Origin: Fidelibacterota bacterium
GTDB lineage: Bacteria > Fidelibacterota > UBA2242 > JAFGTP01
Direction: 5' to 3'
DNA: 9,613 bases
Assembly (NCBI GenBank): GCA_029939785.1
Contig: JAOZSG010000115.1
Span: 1 to 9,613, forward strand
The notes under the pieces are model-generated. The model saw only the letters and a program-made list of their open reading frames with translations, searched no databases and was not told where the DNA came from. Position 1 is the stretch's first letter. The number at the start of each line of letters is the position of its first letter. Shown here piece by piece: positions 1-8,384 of this stretch. The position numbers were made by a program, and so were the translations under genes.

Positions 1-13
1 TAATCTAATAAAT

Positions 14-17
14 GGAG
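14..17 (+). promoter_or_regulatory. Shine-Dalgarno of glnN, decides the start
   Basis: GGAG lies six nucleotides before the ATG at 24. An in-frame ATG at 12 overlaps this motif and sits directly after an in-frame TAA at 9-11. It has no ribosome-binding sequence of its own, so 24 is the better start and would remove four residues from the longest reading frame. Confidence 0.7.
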
Positions 18-23
18 AAATCA

Positions 24-2213
24 ATGAGTACTTTAAGACAACAGGCTATTTTTGAAATTGATAGTCGTAGTGAAATCACCAGAATTGTGGATAAAAATAA
101 AATGAAAAATTATGGAGCAAATTGTTTTGGTGATACTCAGATGAGGGAAACATTACCTAAAGATATATACAAAACAATGAAAAAAATCATCAAAAAAGGT
201 GGTAAACTGGATATGAATATTGCCAATACAGTTGCACATGCAATGAAAGAATGGGCAATTGAAAAAGGTGTTACTCATTTTTGTCATTGGTTTCAGCCAC
301 TAACCGGTCTTACTGCTGAAAAACATGATGCGTTTATTGAAGTGGATAATGACGGTTTTGCTGTTGAACGTTTCAAAGCAAGTCAGTTGGTACAAGGCGA
401 GCCTGATGCTTCATCATTTCCAAGTGGTGGAACAAGATCAACATTTGAAGCACGTGGATATACGGCCTGGGATCCGACAAGTCCGGCATTTATTATGGAA
501 AGTCCCAGAGGTGGTATTTTATGTATTCCTTCTGTTTTTATCAGTTATAACGGTGAGGCTCTTGATAAAAAAACACCTTTATTACGTTCTATTGAAACAA
601 TTAATAAATCTGCACTAAAAGTATTAAAACTTTTTAATAATAAAACTGCTACCAGGGTGATTGTTACTATAGGTACAGAACAGGAATATTTCTTAGTTGA
701 TCGGGCTTTTTATAAACTCCGTCCTGATCTGATTCTGACAGGGAGAACTCTTATTGGTGCAATGCCTGCAAAAGGTCAGGAATTAGATGATCATTATTTT
801 GGAACGATTAAAGAACGTGTGTTGGCATATATGGAAGATGTTGAAACTGAATTATATAAGCTCGGAATTCCTGCGAAAACACGACATAATGAAGTCGCTC
901 CAAATCAATATGAATTAGCACCAATCTATGATGAAGCAAATGTGGGTGCAGATAGAAATCAAATTACTATGGAAATTTTCAAAAAGGTTGCAGTTAGACA
1001 TAATCTTGCATTATTACTTCATGAAAAACCTTTTGCAAATATTAATGGTAGTGGAAAACACAATAATTGGTCACTTGAAGATTCTGATGGGAATAATCTG
1101 TTAGATCCTGGCGAAACACCTGAAGAAAATTTGCAATTTTTGGTTTTTTTAGTTGCAACACTTCGAGCTGTTCATAATTATGGAGGTTTATTGCGCGCCT
1201 CTGTTGCTTCAGCAGGTAATGATCATAGATTAGGTGGACACGAGGCTCCACCGGCAATTATGTCTGTTTTTCTTGGTGAAATGCTTAATAACGTACTTAA
1301 TGCAATCAAAGACGGAAAAGATCTTGTAACTAATGGAGATTCTCTTTTAGATATTGGTATTGCTAAATTACCTCCAATAATTCAGCATAACACAGATAGA
1401 AATAGAACTTCGCCATTTGCTTTTACAGGATCAAAGTTTGAATTTCGTGCTGTTGGATCCGCTGAATCAGTATCTTTTCCAAATTCTGTTTTAAATGCCG
1501 GTGTATCTGAATCTTTGGATTTAATTGTCAAAGATATTCAGGAATTAATGAATACTGGTAAAGATATTAAGAAATCTACATTAAAAGTTCTTCAAAAATA
1601 TATTATCGAAACAGAAGCTGTAAGATTTGAAGGAAATAATTATAGTGATGATTGGAAAAATGAGGCAGCAAACAGAGGTTTGACAATTCTCAAAAATGCC
1701 GGTTATGCACTGGATGCAATCGTTGCTCCCAAAAATTTAAAAATGATGGTTGAACAAAATGTTTATAAAAAAAGTGAACTTGAATTAGTTCATCAGGCAA
1801 AATTGATAAAATACACTAGCTCATTAGAAATTGAAGTTAAAACCTTTATTGATTTAGCAAAAACCAGAGTTATTCCGGCTGCTATAGAATATCAAACATC
1901 ATTAGTAAAATCTGTAACAGGATTACGTGATGTAGCCGATTTGTTTGAAGATAACAGTTTACATGGATATGAAGAATTATTGAAAAAAGTTGTTAAGAAC
2001 GTGATAAAAATAAATGAAGGTGAAACAAAATTCATTGAACTTCTGAATGAGGCAAATGCAATTGATAATTTGTCATCAAAAGCAAAATATTATGCAGATA
2101 ATATTGTGCCGGCTTTGGAAAGTGTCAGAATTTATGTAGATGAACTTGAATCAATTATTCCAGATGAAATTTGGCCATTACCAAAATATTCTGAAATGTT
2201 ATTTATGCTTTAA
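24..2213 (+). CDS. glnN: Type III glutamine synthetase (GSIII, GlnN)
   Basis: Glutamate-ammonia ligase making glutamine from glutamate, ammonium and ATP in the cytoplasm, the first half of the GS-GOGAT cycle. At 729 residues it has the length of GSIII, much longer than GSI (about 470) or GSII (about 350). Visible GSIII signatures are an N-terminal region with HWFQPLTG, EQEYFLVD from E219, NEVAPNQYELAPIY around E290, NGSGKHNNWS from N341, AGNDHRLGGHEAPP around G398, and NRTSPFAFTG from N460 leading into KFEFRAVGS. These correspond to the metal, ATP and glutamate sites of the GS catalytic fold. The C-terminal third (about 520-729) is helical and lysine/glutamate rich, as in the family. GSIII enzymes are known to form dodecamers and lack the GSI adenylylation system; no regulator gene is visible here. 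The gene is complete. It lies 176 nt upstream of gltB in the same direction, so it may share a transcript or have its own. Function is secure; regulation is unknown. Confidence 0.95.
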   Translation: MSTLRQQAIFEIDSRSEITRIVDKNKMKNYGANCFGDTQMRETLPKDIYKTMKKIIKKGGKLDMNIANTVAHAMKEWAIEKGVTHFCHWFQPLTGLTAEKHDAFIEVDNDGFAVERFKASQLVQGEPDASSFPSGGTRSTFEARGYTAWDPTSPAFIMESPRGGILCIPSVFISYNGEALDKKTPLLRSIETINKSALKVLKLFNNKTATRVIVTIGTEQEYFLVDRAFYKLRPDLILTGRTLIGAMPAKGQELDDHYFGTIKERVLAYMEDVETELYKLGIPAKTRHNEVAPNQYELAPIYDEANVGADRNQITMEIFKKVAVRHNLALLLHEKPFANINGSGKHNNWSLEDSDGNNLLDPGETPEENLQFLVFLVATLRAVHNYGGLLRASVASAGNDHRLGGHEAPPAIMSVFLGEMLNNVLNAIKDGKDLVTNGDSLLDIGIAKLPPIIQHNTDRNRTSPFAFTGSKFEFRAVGSAESVSFPNSVLNAGVSESLDLIVKDIQELMNTGKDIKKSTLKVLQKYIIETEAVRFEGNNYSDDWKNEAANRGLTILKNAGYALDAIVAPKNLKMMVEQNVYKKSELELVHQAKLIKYTSSLEIEVKTFIDLAKTRVIPAAIEYQTSLVKSVTGLRDVADLFEDNSLHGYEELLKKVVKNVIKINEGETKFIELLNEANAIDNLSSKAKYYADNIVPALESVRIYVDELESIIPDEIWPLPKYSEMLFML

Positions 2214-2250
2214 TCTATTAAAGAGTGAAATATTCGGGTTAGTTAAGATA

Positions 2251-2271
2251 GCCTCGGTTTTCAATCGGGGT
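2251..2271 (+). other. Small GC-rich hairpin downstream of glnN
   Basis: CCTCG at 2252-2256 can pair with CGGGG at 2266-2270 (one T-G wobble) around a nine-base loop, with a further G-T wobble at 2251/2271. It stands out as a GC-rich island in an AT-rich gap and begins 38 nt after the glnN stop. No clear T-run follows, so it is a poor match to an intrinsic terminator. It could be a weak terminator, an RNA-processing or stability structure, or chance. Confidence 0.3.
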
Positions 2272-2304
2272 ATAACTTTCTAAAAAAATGAAAGAAAAAA
2301 TTTG

Positions 2305-2368
2305 GACAAGATTAACATGATAAACATGATAATAGAATAGATACTTAGTAAATCCTGTTAATTCTGTC
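2305..2368. repeat. Degenerate inverted repeat with internal 9-bp repeats
   Basis: The left arm (2305-2322) starts GACAAGATTAACATGAT. The right arm (2351-2368, AATCCTGTTAATTCTGTC) read in reverse complement matches it at 14 of 18 positions, around a 28-nt centre. The left side is also a decaying tandem of 9-mers: GATTAACAT, GATAAACAT, GATAATAGA (2310-2336), and AACATGATA occurs twice in a row at 2314-2331. The sequence is non-coding and ends 21 nt before the gltB start codon. From memory it resembles short intergenic repeats of the GATTAACAG / CTGTTAATC kind found scattered in several bacterial genomes. Whether this is a mobile REP/MITE-like relic, a regulatory site or an mRNA structure cannot be settled from one copy. 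Confidence 0.55.
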
Positions 2369-2379
2369 TAATAATATTT

Positions 2380-2384
2380 AGGAG
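2380..2384 (+). promoter_or_regulatory. Shine-Dalgarno of gltB
   Basis: AGGAG lies five nucleotides before the ATG at 2390. This supports that start over the in-frame ATG at 2408 (Met7). Confidence 0.7.
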
Positions 2385-2389
2385 ATAAA

Positions 2390-5300
2390 ATGAGCACCAA
2401 TTTTAAAATGAATGCAGCAGGACAACCTATTGCACAAGGTCTTTATGATCCACAATTGGAACATGATGCCTGTGGTATTGGTTTTATTGCTAATATTAAT
2501 GGAATTCAGCAGCATTCAATTATCAAAAATGGATTACAGATTTTACAAAACCTGGAACATCGAGGAGCAATTGGTGGTGATAGTAAGACAGGTGATGGTG
2601 CAGGTTTGCTGTTTCAGATTCCTGATGAATTTTTTAGGAATGAACTTAAAAATGTTGAATTGCCTGAGATTGGTGATTATGCCGTTGGAATGGTATTTTT
2701 GCCAACTGACAAAAAACTTACTGCAAGTATAATATTAGAATTTAACAAAGTATCTGAAGCAGAAGGTTGTGATGTTCTTGGTTGGAGAGATGTGAAAATT
2801 GACAATTCTGATTTAGGTGAATTGGCATTAAAAACAGAACCAATTGTAAAACAAATATTTTTGTCCAGAAAATATATTGCAGAAGAAAATTTCCAAAGAA
2901 AATTATATATAATCAGAAGAAAAATTGAAAAAATTGTAAAGAATAAAATAGAGGGAGACTGCTCTCAGTTTTATGTCACGAGTTTATCAAATTATTCTCT
3001 GATTTATAAAGGGTTGTTAACTGCGGAACAGTTACCAATCTATTATATTGATCTTCAGGATAAAAATTTTAAAAGTGCTTATTGTGTTGTTCATCAACGT
3101 TTTAGTACAAACACTTTGCCTTCATGGAATCTTGCTCAGCCTTTTAGGTATATTGCTCATAATGGTGAAATAAATACTGTAAGAGGAAATATTAACAGAA
3201 TGAGAGCAAGAGAAGCTACAATGCAATCTTCTCTTTTTGGTGAAAGCATTGAAGATATTAAGCCTGTCATAGATGGAACCGGAAGTGATTCTGCTATTTT
3301 TGATAATGTATTAGAATTGTTGGTTTCTGCCGGAAAATCTATTCCCCAAGCAATGATGATGATGGTACCTGAAGCATATTCAAGAAACATTCAAATGAGT
3401 GAAGATAAAAGAGGTTTTTATGAATTTCATGCATCTATAATGGAACCCTGGGATGGTCCTGCTGCTTTAGTTTTTTGTGATGACAGATATTTAGGAGCAA
3501 CGCTGGATAGAAATGGATTAAGACCGGCAAGGTATTTAATCACTCATGATGATATGATTATATTATCATCGGAAACCGGAGTCATTGATATTCCTGCTGA
3601 AAAAATAAGAACAAAAGGAAGACTTCAGCCCGGAAAAATGTTGTTAGTTGATTTTCATCAAAACCGAGTTGTCCCGGACAAAGAAATAAAATCAAAAATT
3701 TCACGTCAACGACCATATAGAAGATGGGTTGAAGAAAGACAAATTGAACTAAGAGGACTCTTTGCAGCATCAAATATCCCAACAATGGGACAAAAGGAAT
3801 TATTTAAAAAACAGGTTGCATTCGGATATACTGATGAAGTATTAAATACTATAATAAAACCAATGGCTCATATTGGTCAGGAAGCAATTGGTTCAATGGG
3901 CAATGACACAGCATTACCGGTTTTATCAGAAAAACCTCAGCTCCTTTTTAATTATTTTAAACAAATGTTTGCACAAGTGACAAATCCACCAATTGATCCA
4001 TTACGTGAAGAATTAGTAATGTCTCTTGAAAGTTTTTTGGAAAAAGAGAATAATCTTTTAGAAGAAAGTTCGACATACTATGCCGGACTAAAATTAAATC
4101 ACCCAATTTTAAGTGTACATGATATTGACCGGTTAAAAGAAACCAGAAATTTGGATTTACAAACGGTTGAACTGGACATGTTATATGAACCTGATACGAC
4201 CGGTAAAAATCTTGAGAAAGCCTTAGATAATATATTTCAACAAGCAAAAAAAAGTATCGAGGAGGGCGTATCTCTCGTAATATTGACAGATAAAAAAATT
4301 AGTAAAGAATATGCTCCGATTCCAACATTAATGGCTTCCGGCGGTTTACATCATTTTTTAATAGAACAAGGATTAAGAACTTCAGCTGCAATAATTGTAG
4401 AAAGTGGTGAAACCAGAGAGATTATGAATTTTGCATTATTATTAGCTTATGGTGCTGATGCAATATGTCCATATATGGTTTATTATTCTATTCGTGACTT
4501 ATATGAAAAGAAAATATTAGAGTCAAAATCTTCTCCGGAAATTGCAATGGATAAATATATTACAGCTGTAAAAAAGGGACTGCTAAAAACTTTTAGCCGA
4601 ATGGGAATTTCTACATTACATAGTTTTTGGGGAAATCAAATATTCGAAGCAGTAGGTTTGAACAATGAAGTTGTAAATAAGTATTTTACTGGAACAGTAT
4701 CAAGAATTGGTGGACTGGGAATCAGAGAAATAAACAATGAAATTTTAAAAAGACATGATCAGGCATATAAGAAGAAAAGATCGGGAATTGAAATGCTTGA
4801 GGCTGGTGGTGATTACCGATATAGAAAAGAGGGTGAAAAACATTTTTGGGATCCGGAATCAATTTTTAGATTTCAACAAGCTTTAAAGACATGTGACTAT
4901 GGTATATTTCAGGAATTTACCGAAAACATGAATCGTAAATATAGAGAAGATGGATTGTTAAGAGGTCTTTTTAAATTCAAAAAAAGAAAATCGATTCCTA
5001 TAGAAAAAGTTGAACCTGTTGAAAATATTGTTAAAAGGTTTGTTTCGGCAGCTATGTCAATGGGATCAATCAGTAAAGAAGCTCATGAAACTGTTGCAAT
5101 TGCTATGAACCGTCTTGAAGCAAAATCCAATTCCGGTGAAGGCGGAGAAGATTCAAGAAGAAATACTCCGCTGAAAAACGGTGATAGTAAACGTTCTAAA
5201 ATTCGACAGGTTGCATCCGGTAGATTTGGGGTTACCACTGAGTATCTTTCATATGCTGATGAAATTCAGATAAAAATGGCTCAAGGAGCAAAACCGGGTG

Positions 5301-6958
5301 AAGGCGGACAATTGCCGGGGCATAAAGTAAGTGAAGAAATTGCAGCAGTACGTCATACAACACCCGGAGTTACACTAATTTCTCCTCCTCCTCATCATGA
5401 TATTTATTCAATCGAAGACCTGGCTCAATTAATTTTTGATTTAAAATCAGTGAATAGAGATTGTCGGGTATCTGTAAAATTAGTATCTGAAGCAGGAGTC
5501 GGAACAATAGCATCAGGAGTTGCAAAAGCAAAAGCAGATATGGTTTTGATTTCCGGTCAAAAAGGTGGAACAGGTGCTTCACCTCTTACAGCAATCAAAC
5601 ATGCCGGTTTGCCCTGGGAAATTGGCTTAGCAGAAACCCAACAATCACTTGTTTTAAATGATTTGAGAAAAAATATTAGAATTCAGGTTGATGGTCAGTT
5701 AAAAACCGGTCGTGATTTGGTGATAGCAACATTACTTGGAGCAGAAGAGTTTGGATTTGGAACATCAGTATTAATTGCAATTGGTTGTGTAATGATGAGA
5801 AAATGTCACAAAAATACATGTCCGGTCGGAATTGCTACACAAAATCTTGACTTACGTGGTCGTTATACCGGAAGACCGGAATATATTGTGAATTTTATGA
5901 AATTCATTGCACAGGAAGCTCGTGAAATAATGGCTAAACTTGGATTTAAAACTATAGATGAAATGGTTGGTCGGGTTGATGTTTTGGATTTTCAACCGGC
6001 AGTTAATCACTGGAAAGCGCAAAATTTGGATTTTAGTGCAATATTGAATACAGAACATTTAACACCTGATACTGTATTAAAATGTACTACAGATGAAAGT
6101 AAACCGGAATTAACAGATTTAGATATGAAACTCGATGAATTAACAGAAAAAATCTTGCAGGATAAAAAATCAATAAACATTGATTTACCGGTAAAAAATG
6201 TGAACAGAACAATTGGAGCAAGAATTAGTGGAAAAATTATCAAAAAATGCGGGAATACAGGATTAAAAAAAGATAGTTTCAACATTAACTTTACAGGCTC
6301 GGCTGGTCAGAGTTTTGGTGCATTTTTGGTTCCGGGAATTACTATGAAAGTAGTTGGAGATGTAAATGATTATCTTGGAAAAGGTATGTCAGGTGGCAAA
6401 ATTATTATTGTTCCTCCTGAGAAATCTACATTTAGTCCGGATCAAAATGTGATTTGTGGAAATGTTGTTTTATATGGTGCAACTCAAGGCGAAATATATA
6501 TAAATGGACAAGCAGGAGAACGGTTTGCTGTAAGAAATAGTGGTGCTACTGCTGTAGTAGAAGGTGTTGGAGATCATGGATGTGAATATATGACGGGTGG
6601 TACTGTTGTCATACTTGGTGAAACCGGGAAAAACTTTGCCGCAGGAATGAGTGGTGGGATTGCTTATGTGTATGATACAACAGAATTATTTGACACAAAA
6701 TGTAATCTTGATATGGTTGATCTTGAAACAGTATGGAACAAGAATGATAGAAAGATATTGCATAATATGATTTCAGAACATTTTAAATTTACCAAAAGTA
6801 CAAAAGCGAAAAAGATATTGGATAACTGGGATGTACATTTTCCATTTTTTGTAAAGGTAATACCAATAGATTATAAACAGGCTCTGAAGAGAATGAGTAT
6901 AAATGAGCAAAGCGATAAGGATACACTCGCGGCGACAGAAGAGGTGTATGATGGTTAA
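2390..6958 (+). CDS. gltB: Glutamate synthase (GOGAT) large subunit
   Basis: Large subunit of the iron-sulfur flavoprotein that converts glutamine plus 2-oxoglutarate into two glutamates. The product is 1522 residues, the usual family length of about 1500. Domains in order: a class II glutamine amidotransferase (about 28-430) with nucleophile Cys28 in HDACGIGF, preceded by a 27-residue propeptide expected to be cleaved, and RFSTNTLPSWNLAQPFRY from R237; a central domain (about 480-770); an FMN/2-oxoglutarate barrel (about 830-1210) with SMGSIS near 890, GEGGED from G916, PGEGGQLPGH from P969 and GQKGGTGASP from G1056; and a C-terminal GXGXG beta-helix (about 1265-1450). Cys1133, Cys1139 and Cys1144 give the CX5CX4C spacing of the [3Fe-4S] ligands. 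In the known mechanism, ammonia released at Cys28 tunnels to the FMN site. The stop codon lies inside the start of gltD, fitting a coupled 1:1 complex. No truncation or frameshift is seen. Confidence 0.97.
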   Translation: MSTNFKMNAAGQPIAQGLYDPQLEHDACGIGFIANINGIQQHSIIKNGLQILQNLEHRGAIGGDSKTGDGAGLLFQIPDEFFRNELKNVELPEIGDYAVGMVFLPTDKKLTASIILEFNKVSEAEGCDVLGWRDVKIDNSDLGELALKTEPIVKQIFLSRKYIAEENFQRKLYIIRRKIEKIVKNKIEGDCSQFYVTSLSNYSLIYKGLLTAEQLPIYYIDLQDKNFKSAYCVVHQRFSTNTLPSWNLAQPFRYIAHNGEINTVRGNINRMRAREATMQSSLFGESIEDIKPVIDGTGSDSAIFDNVLELLVSAGKSIPQAMMMMVPEAYSRNIQMSEDKRGFYEFHASIMEPWDGPAALVFCDDRYLGATLDRNGLRPARYLITHDDMIILSSETGVIDIPAEKIRTKGRLQPGKMLLVDFHQNRVVPDKEIKSKISRQRPYRRWVEERQIELRGLFAASNIPTMGQKELFKKQVAFGYTDEVLNTIIKPMAHIGQEAIGSMGNDTALPVLSEKPQLLFNYFKQMFAQVTNPPIDPLREELVMSLESFLEKENNLLEESSTYYAGLKLNHPILSVHDIDRLKETRNLDLQTVELDMLYEPDTTGKNLEKALDNIFQQAKKSIEEGVSLVILTDKKISKEYAPIPTLMASGGLHHFLIEQGLRTSAAIIVESGETREIMNFALLLAYGADAICPYMVYYSIRDLYEKKILESKSSPEIAMDKYITAVKKGLLKTFSRMGISTLHSFWGNQIFEAVGLNNEVVNKYFTGTVSRIGGLGIREINNEILKRHDQAYKKKRSGIEMLEAGGDYRYRKEGEKHFWDPESIFRFQQALKTCDYGIFQEFTENMNRKYREDGLLRGLFKFKKRKSIPIEKVEPVENIVKRFVSAAMSMGSISKEAHETVAIAMNRLEAKSNSGEGGEDSRRNTPLKNGDSKRSKIRQVASGRFGVTTEYLSYADEIQIKMAQGAKPGEGGQLPGHKVSEEIAAVRHTTPGVTLISPPPHHDIYSIEDLAQLIFDLKSVNRDCRVSVKLVSEAGVGTIASGVAKAKADMVLISGQKGGTGASPLTAIKHAGLPWEIGLAETQQSLVLNDLRKNIRIQVDGQLKTGRDLVIATLLGAEEFGFGTSVLIAIGCVMMRKCHKNTCPVGIATQNLDLRGRYTGRPEYIVNFMKFIAQEAREIMAKLGFKTIDEMVGRVDVLDFQPAVNHWKAQNLDFSAILNTEHLTPDTVLKCTTDESKPELTDLDMKLDELTEKILQDKKSINIDLPVKNVNRTIGARISGKIIKKCGNTGLKKDSFNINFTGSAGQSFGAFLVPGITMKVVGDVNDYLGKGMSGGKIIIVPPEKSTFSPDQNVICGNVVLYGATQGEIYINGQAGERFAVRNSGATAVVEGVGDHGCEYMTGGTVVILGETGKNFAAGMSGGIAYVYDTTELFDTKCNLDMVDLETVWNKNDRKILHNMISEHFKFTKSTKAKKILDNWDVHFPFFVKVIPIDYKQALKRMSINEQSDKDTLAATEEVYDG
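6937..6944 (+). promoter_or_regulatory. Shine-Dalgarno of gltD inside gltB
   Basis: AGAAGAGG lies within the last codons of gltB. It is six nucleotides before the ATG at 6951 and three before an adjacent ATG at 6948, so the normal spacing favours 6951. An upstream in-frame ATG at 6903 would overlap gltB by 56 nt and add residues that do not resemble GltD N-termini. Confidence 0.65.
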
Positions 6959-8330
6959 AAAAGCAGGTTTTTTAAAATATTCCAGGATAAATCCTACTAA
7001 GTTGGTTCCGGAAGTTCGAATACAAAATTTTGGAGAGTTTGATTCAAAATTATCAGAGTCTATTATAAAAGAACAAACCCGAAGATGTATGGATTGTGGA
7101 GTCCCTTTTTGTCATGGATTTGGATGTCCGTTGGGTAATAGAATTCCTGATTTTAATGAGAAAATACGATTGGGATTATGGGATCAGGCTTTGGATATAT
7201 TACATTCAACAAATAATTTTCCTGAATTTACAGGAAAAGTGTGTCCTGCATTATGTGAGACTTCATGTACGCTTTCTATAAACTCAGATCCTGTTATTAT
7301 CAAGCAGATTGAATTTCAACTTTCTGAGTATGGCTGGGAAAATGATTTAATCAAGCCGATAATAGCCTCATCTAAAACAGGAAAAAAAATAGCAGTAATC
7401 GGATCAGGTCCTGCGGGATTGGCAGCATCTCAACAATTGGCTCGCAACGGTCATGATGTTACAGTATTTGAAAAGAATGACAGGATTGGTGGATTATTAC
7501 GATACGGTATTCCGGATTATAAATTGGATAAGTCAAGGATCGACCGAAGAATTACTCAAATAGAAAACGAAGGTGTAATTTTTGAAACTATGGTTGAAGT
7601 TGGAGTTGATATTTCAGTGAGATACTTAAAAAGAAGTTTCGATGCAATTTTGGTTGCCACAGGAGCGACAAGCCCTAGAGATTTAATGATTCCCGGAAGA
7701 GAATTATCCGGAATTCATTTTGCTATGGATTATCTTATTCAACAAAATAAAATAAATGCAGGTGACCAGATTGATAATACAGATTTAATCAATGCAAAAG
7801 GGAAAAATGTTGTGGTAATTGGTGGTGGAGATACCGGAGCAGATTGTGTTGGAACAGCTATAAGACAAGGTGCAAAAAAAGTAACACAAATTGAATTATT
7901 ACCAAAACCTTCACCCGAAAGAACTATTAATGAGCCATGGCCAACATATCCAAAGATTTTTCGAACATCTACTTCTCATGAAGAAGGTTGTAAGAGAATT
8001 TGGAGTATCATGACTAATAAGTTTTCCGGTTCTGATGGCAAATTAAAAAAAATGTTTTGCAAAAAACTTAATTGGGATTCAAAAATAGAAAATTATCAAG
8101 AACTACCAAATAGTAATTTTGAACTTGATGTTGATTTAATATTGCTGAGTATGGGATTTATTAATGATAAAAAAGAGAAACTACTAATAGATTTACAAAA
8201 AAACAGCAGTATGTTTGATCCAAAAGTTGTTATTTGTGGTGATATTAATACCGGACCATCTTTGGTTGTTCATGCTATTAATGAAGGTAGAAACGCTGCA
8301 AAAGAAATTGATGAATATTTAATAAAATAA
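6951..8330 (+). CDS. gltD: Glutamate synthase small subunit (GltD)
   Basis: FAD-dependent subunit that takes electrons from NAD(P)H and passes them through iron-sulfur clusters to the FMN of GltB. With the start at 6951 it has 459 residues, normal for the family. The N-terminal cluster-binding region has Cys46, Cys49, Cys54 and Cys59 (CMDCGVPFCHGFGC) and Cys98, Cys102 and Cys106 (CPALCETSC), the pattern of two [4Fe-4S] sites. The FAD Rossmann motif is GSGPAG at 151-156, followed by GGLLRYGIPDYKLDK. The NAD(P)H motif is IGGGDTGADC from about I290. The C-terminal FAD motif is GDINTGPSLVVHAINEGR. The segment NEPWPTYP...SHEEG and the GFLKYSR N-terminus resemble the GltD subgroup I remember from actinobacteria and Bacteroides rather than the E. 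coli form. It overlaps gltB by 8 nt (6951-6958), indicating translational coupling. NADH versus NADPH use cannot be decided by eye. Confidence 0.95.
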   Translation: MVKKAGFLKYSRINPTKLVPEVRIQNFGEFDSKLSESIIKEQTRRCMDCGVPFCHGFGCPLGNRIPDFNEKIRLGLWDQALDILHSTNNFPEFTGKVCPALCETSCTLSINSDPVIIKQIEFQLSEYGWENDLIKPIIASSKTGKKIAVIGSGPAGLAASQQLARNGHDVTVFEKNDRIGGLLRYGIPDYKLDKSRIDRRITQIENEGVIFETMVEVGVDISVRYLKRSFDAILVATGATSPRDLMIPGRELSGIHFAMDYLIQQNKINAGDQIDNTDLINAKGKNVVVIGGGDTGADCVGTAIRQGAKKVTQIELLPKPSPERTINEPWPTYPKIFRTSTSHEEGCKRIWSIMTNKFSGSDGKLKKMFCKKLNWDSKIENYQELPNSNFELDVDLILLSMGFINDKKEKLLIDLQKNSSMFDPKVVICGDINTGPSLVVHAINEGRNAAKEIDEYLIK

Positions 8331-8344
8331 ACTCTCTCCCTCCA

Positions 8345-8374
8345 AAGAGGTCATAATATTTTTTATGGCCTCTT
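8345..8374. terminator. Hairpin terminator between convergent genes
   Basis: AAGAGGTCATAA (8345-8356) pairs with TTATGGCCTCTT (8363-8374) as a 12-bp stem with a single T-G wobble and a six-base loop. On the + strand it is followed by ATTTTA (8375-8380), a modest T-rich tail. It begins 14 nt after the gltD stop and ends 10 nt before the stop codon of the - strand gene. It probably ends gltBD transcription. Its symmetry could also stop the opposing transcript, although the tail on that strand is poor (TTTGG). Confidence 0.75.
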
Positions 8375-8384
8375 ATTTTAAAAT

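Noticed and set aside
12..23. glnN start at the ATG at 12
   Set aside because: It directly follows an in-frame stop codon and has no ribosome-binding site, and the GGAG at 14-17 is correctly spaced for the ATG at 24.
1042..1257. Short antisense open frame within glnN
   Set aside because: It lies entirely inside a conserved enzyme gene, has no recognisable domain, and its frame is explained by the AT-rich codons of the opposite strand. The same applies to the other short frames inside glnN, gltB and gltD.
2301..2333. Sigma-70 promoter TTGGAC ... GATAAT for gltB
   Set aside because: The spacing between the hexamers is 20 nt, too long for a normal promoter, and the bases belong to the repeat element. 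No promoter can be assigned with confidence in this gap, and I saw no sigma-54 GG/GC pattern.
2214..2389. Riboswitch or glutamine-sensing RNA (glnA/downstream-peptide type) before gltB
   Set aside because: I could not match any known aptamer core; only a small hairpin and an imperfect inverted repeat are visible.
6903..6950. A longer gltD starting at 6903, adding 16 residues
   Set aside because: The extra residues do not resemble GltD N-termini, the overlap with gltB would be 56 nt, and the Shine-Dalgarno at 6937-6944 is placed for 6951.
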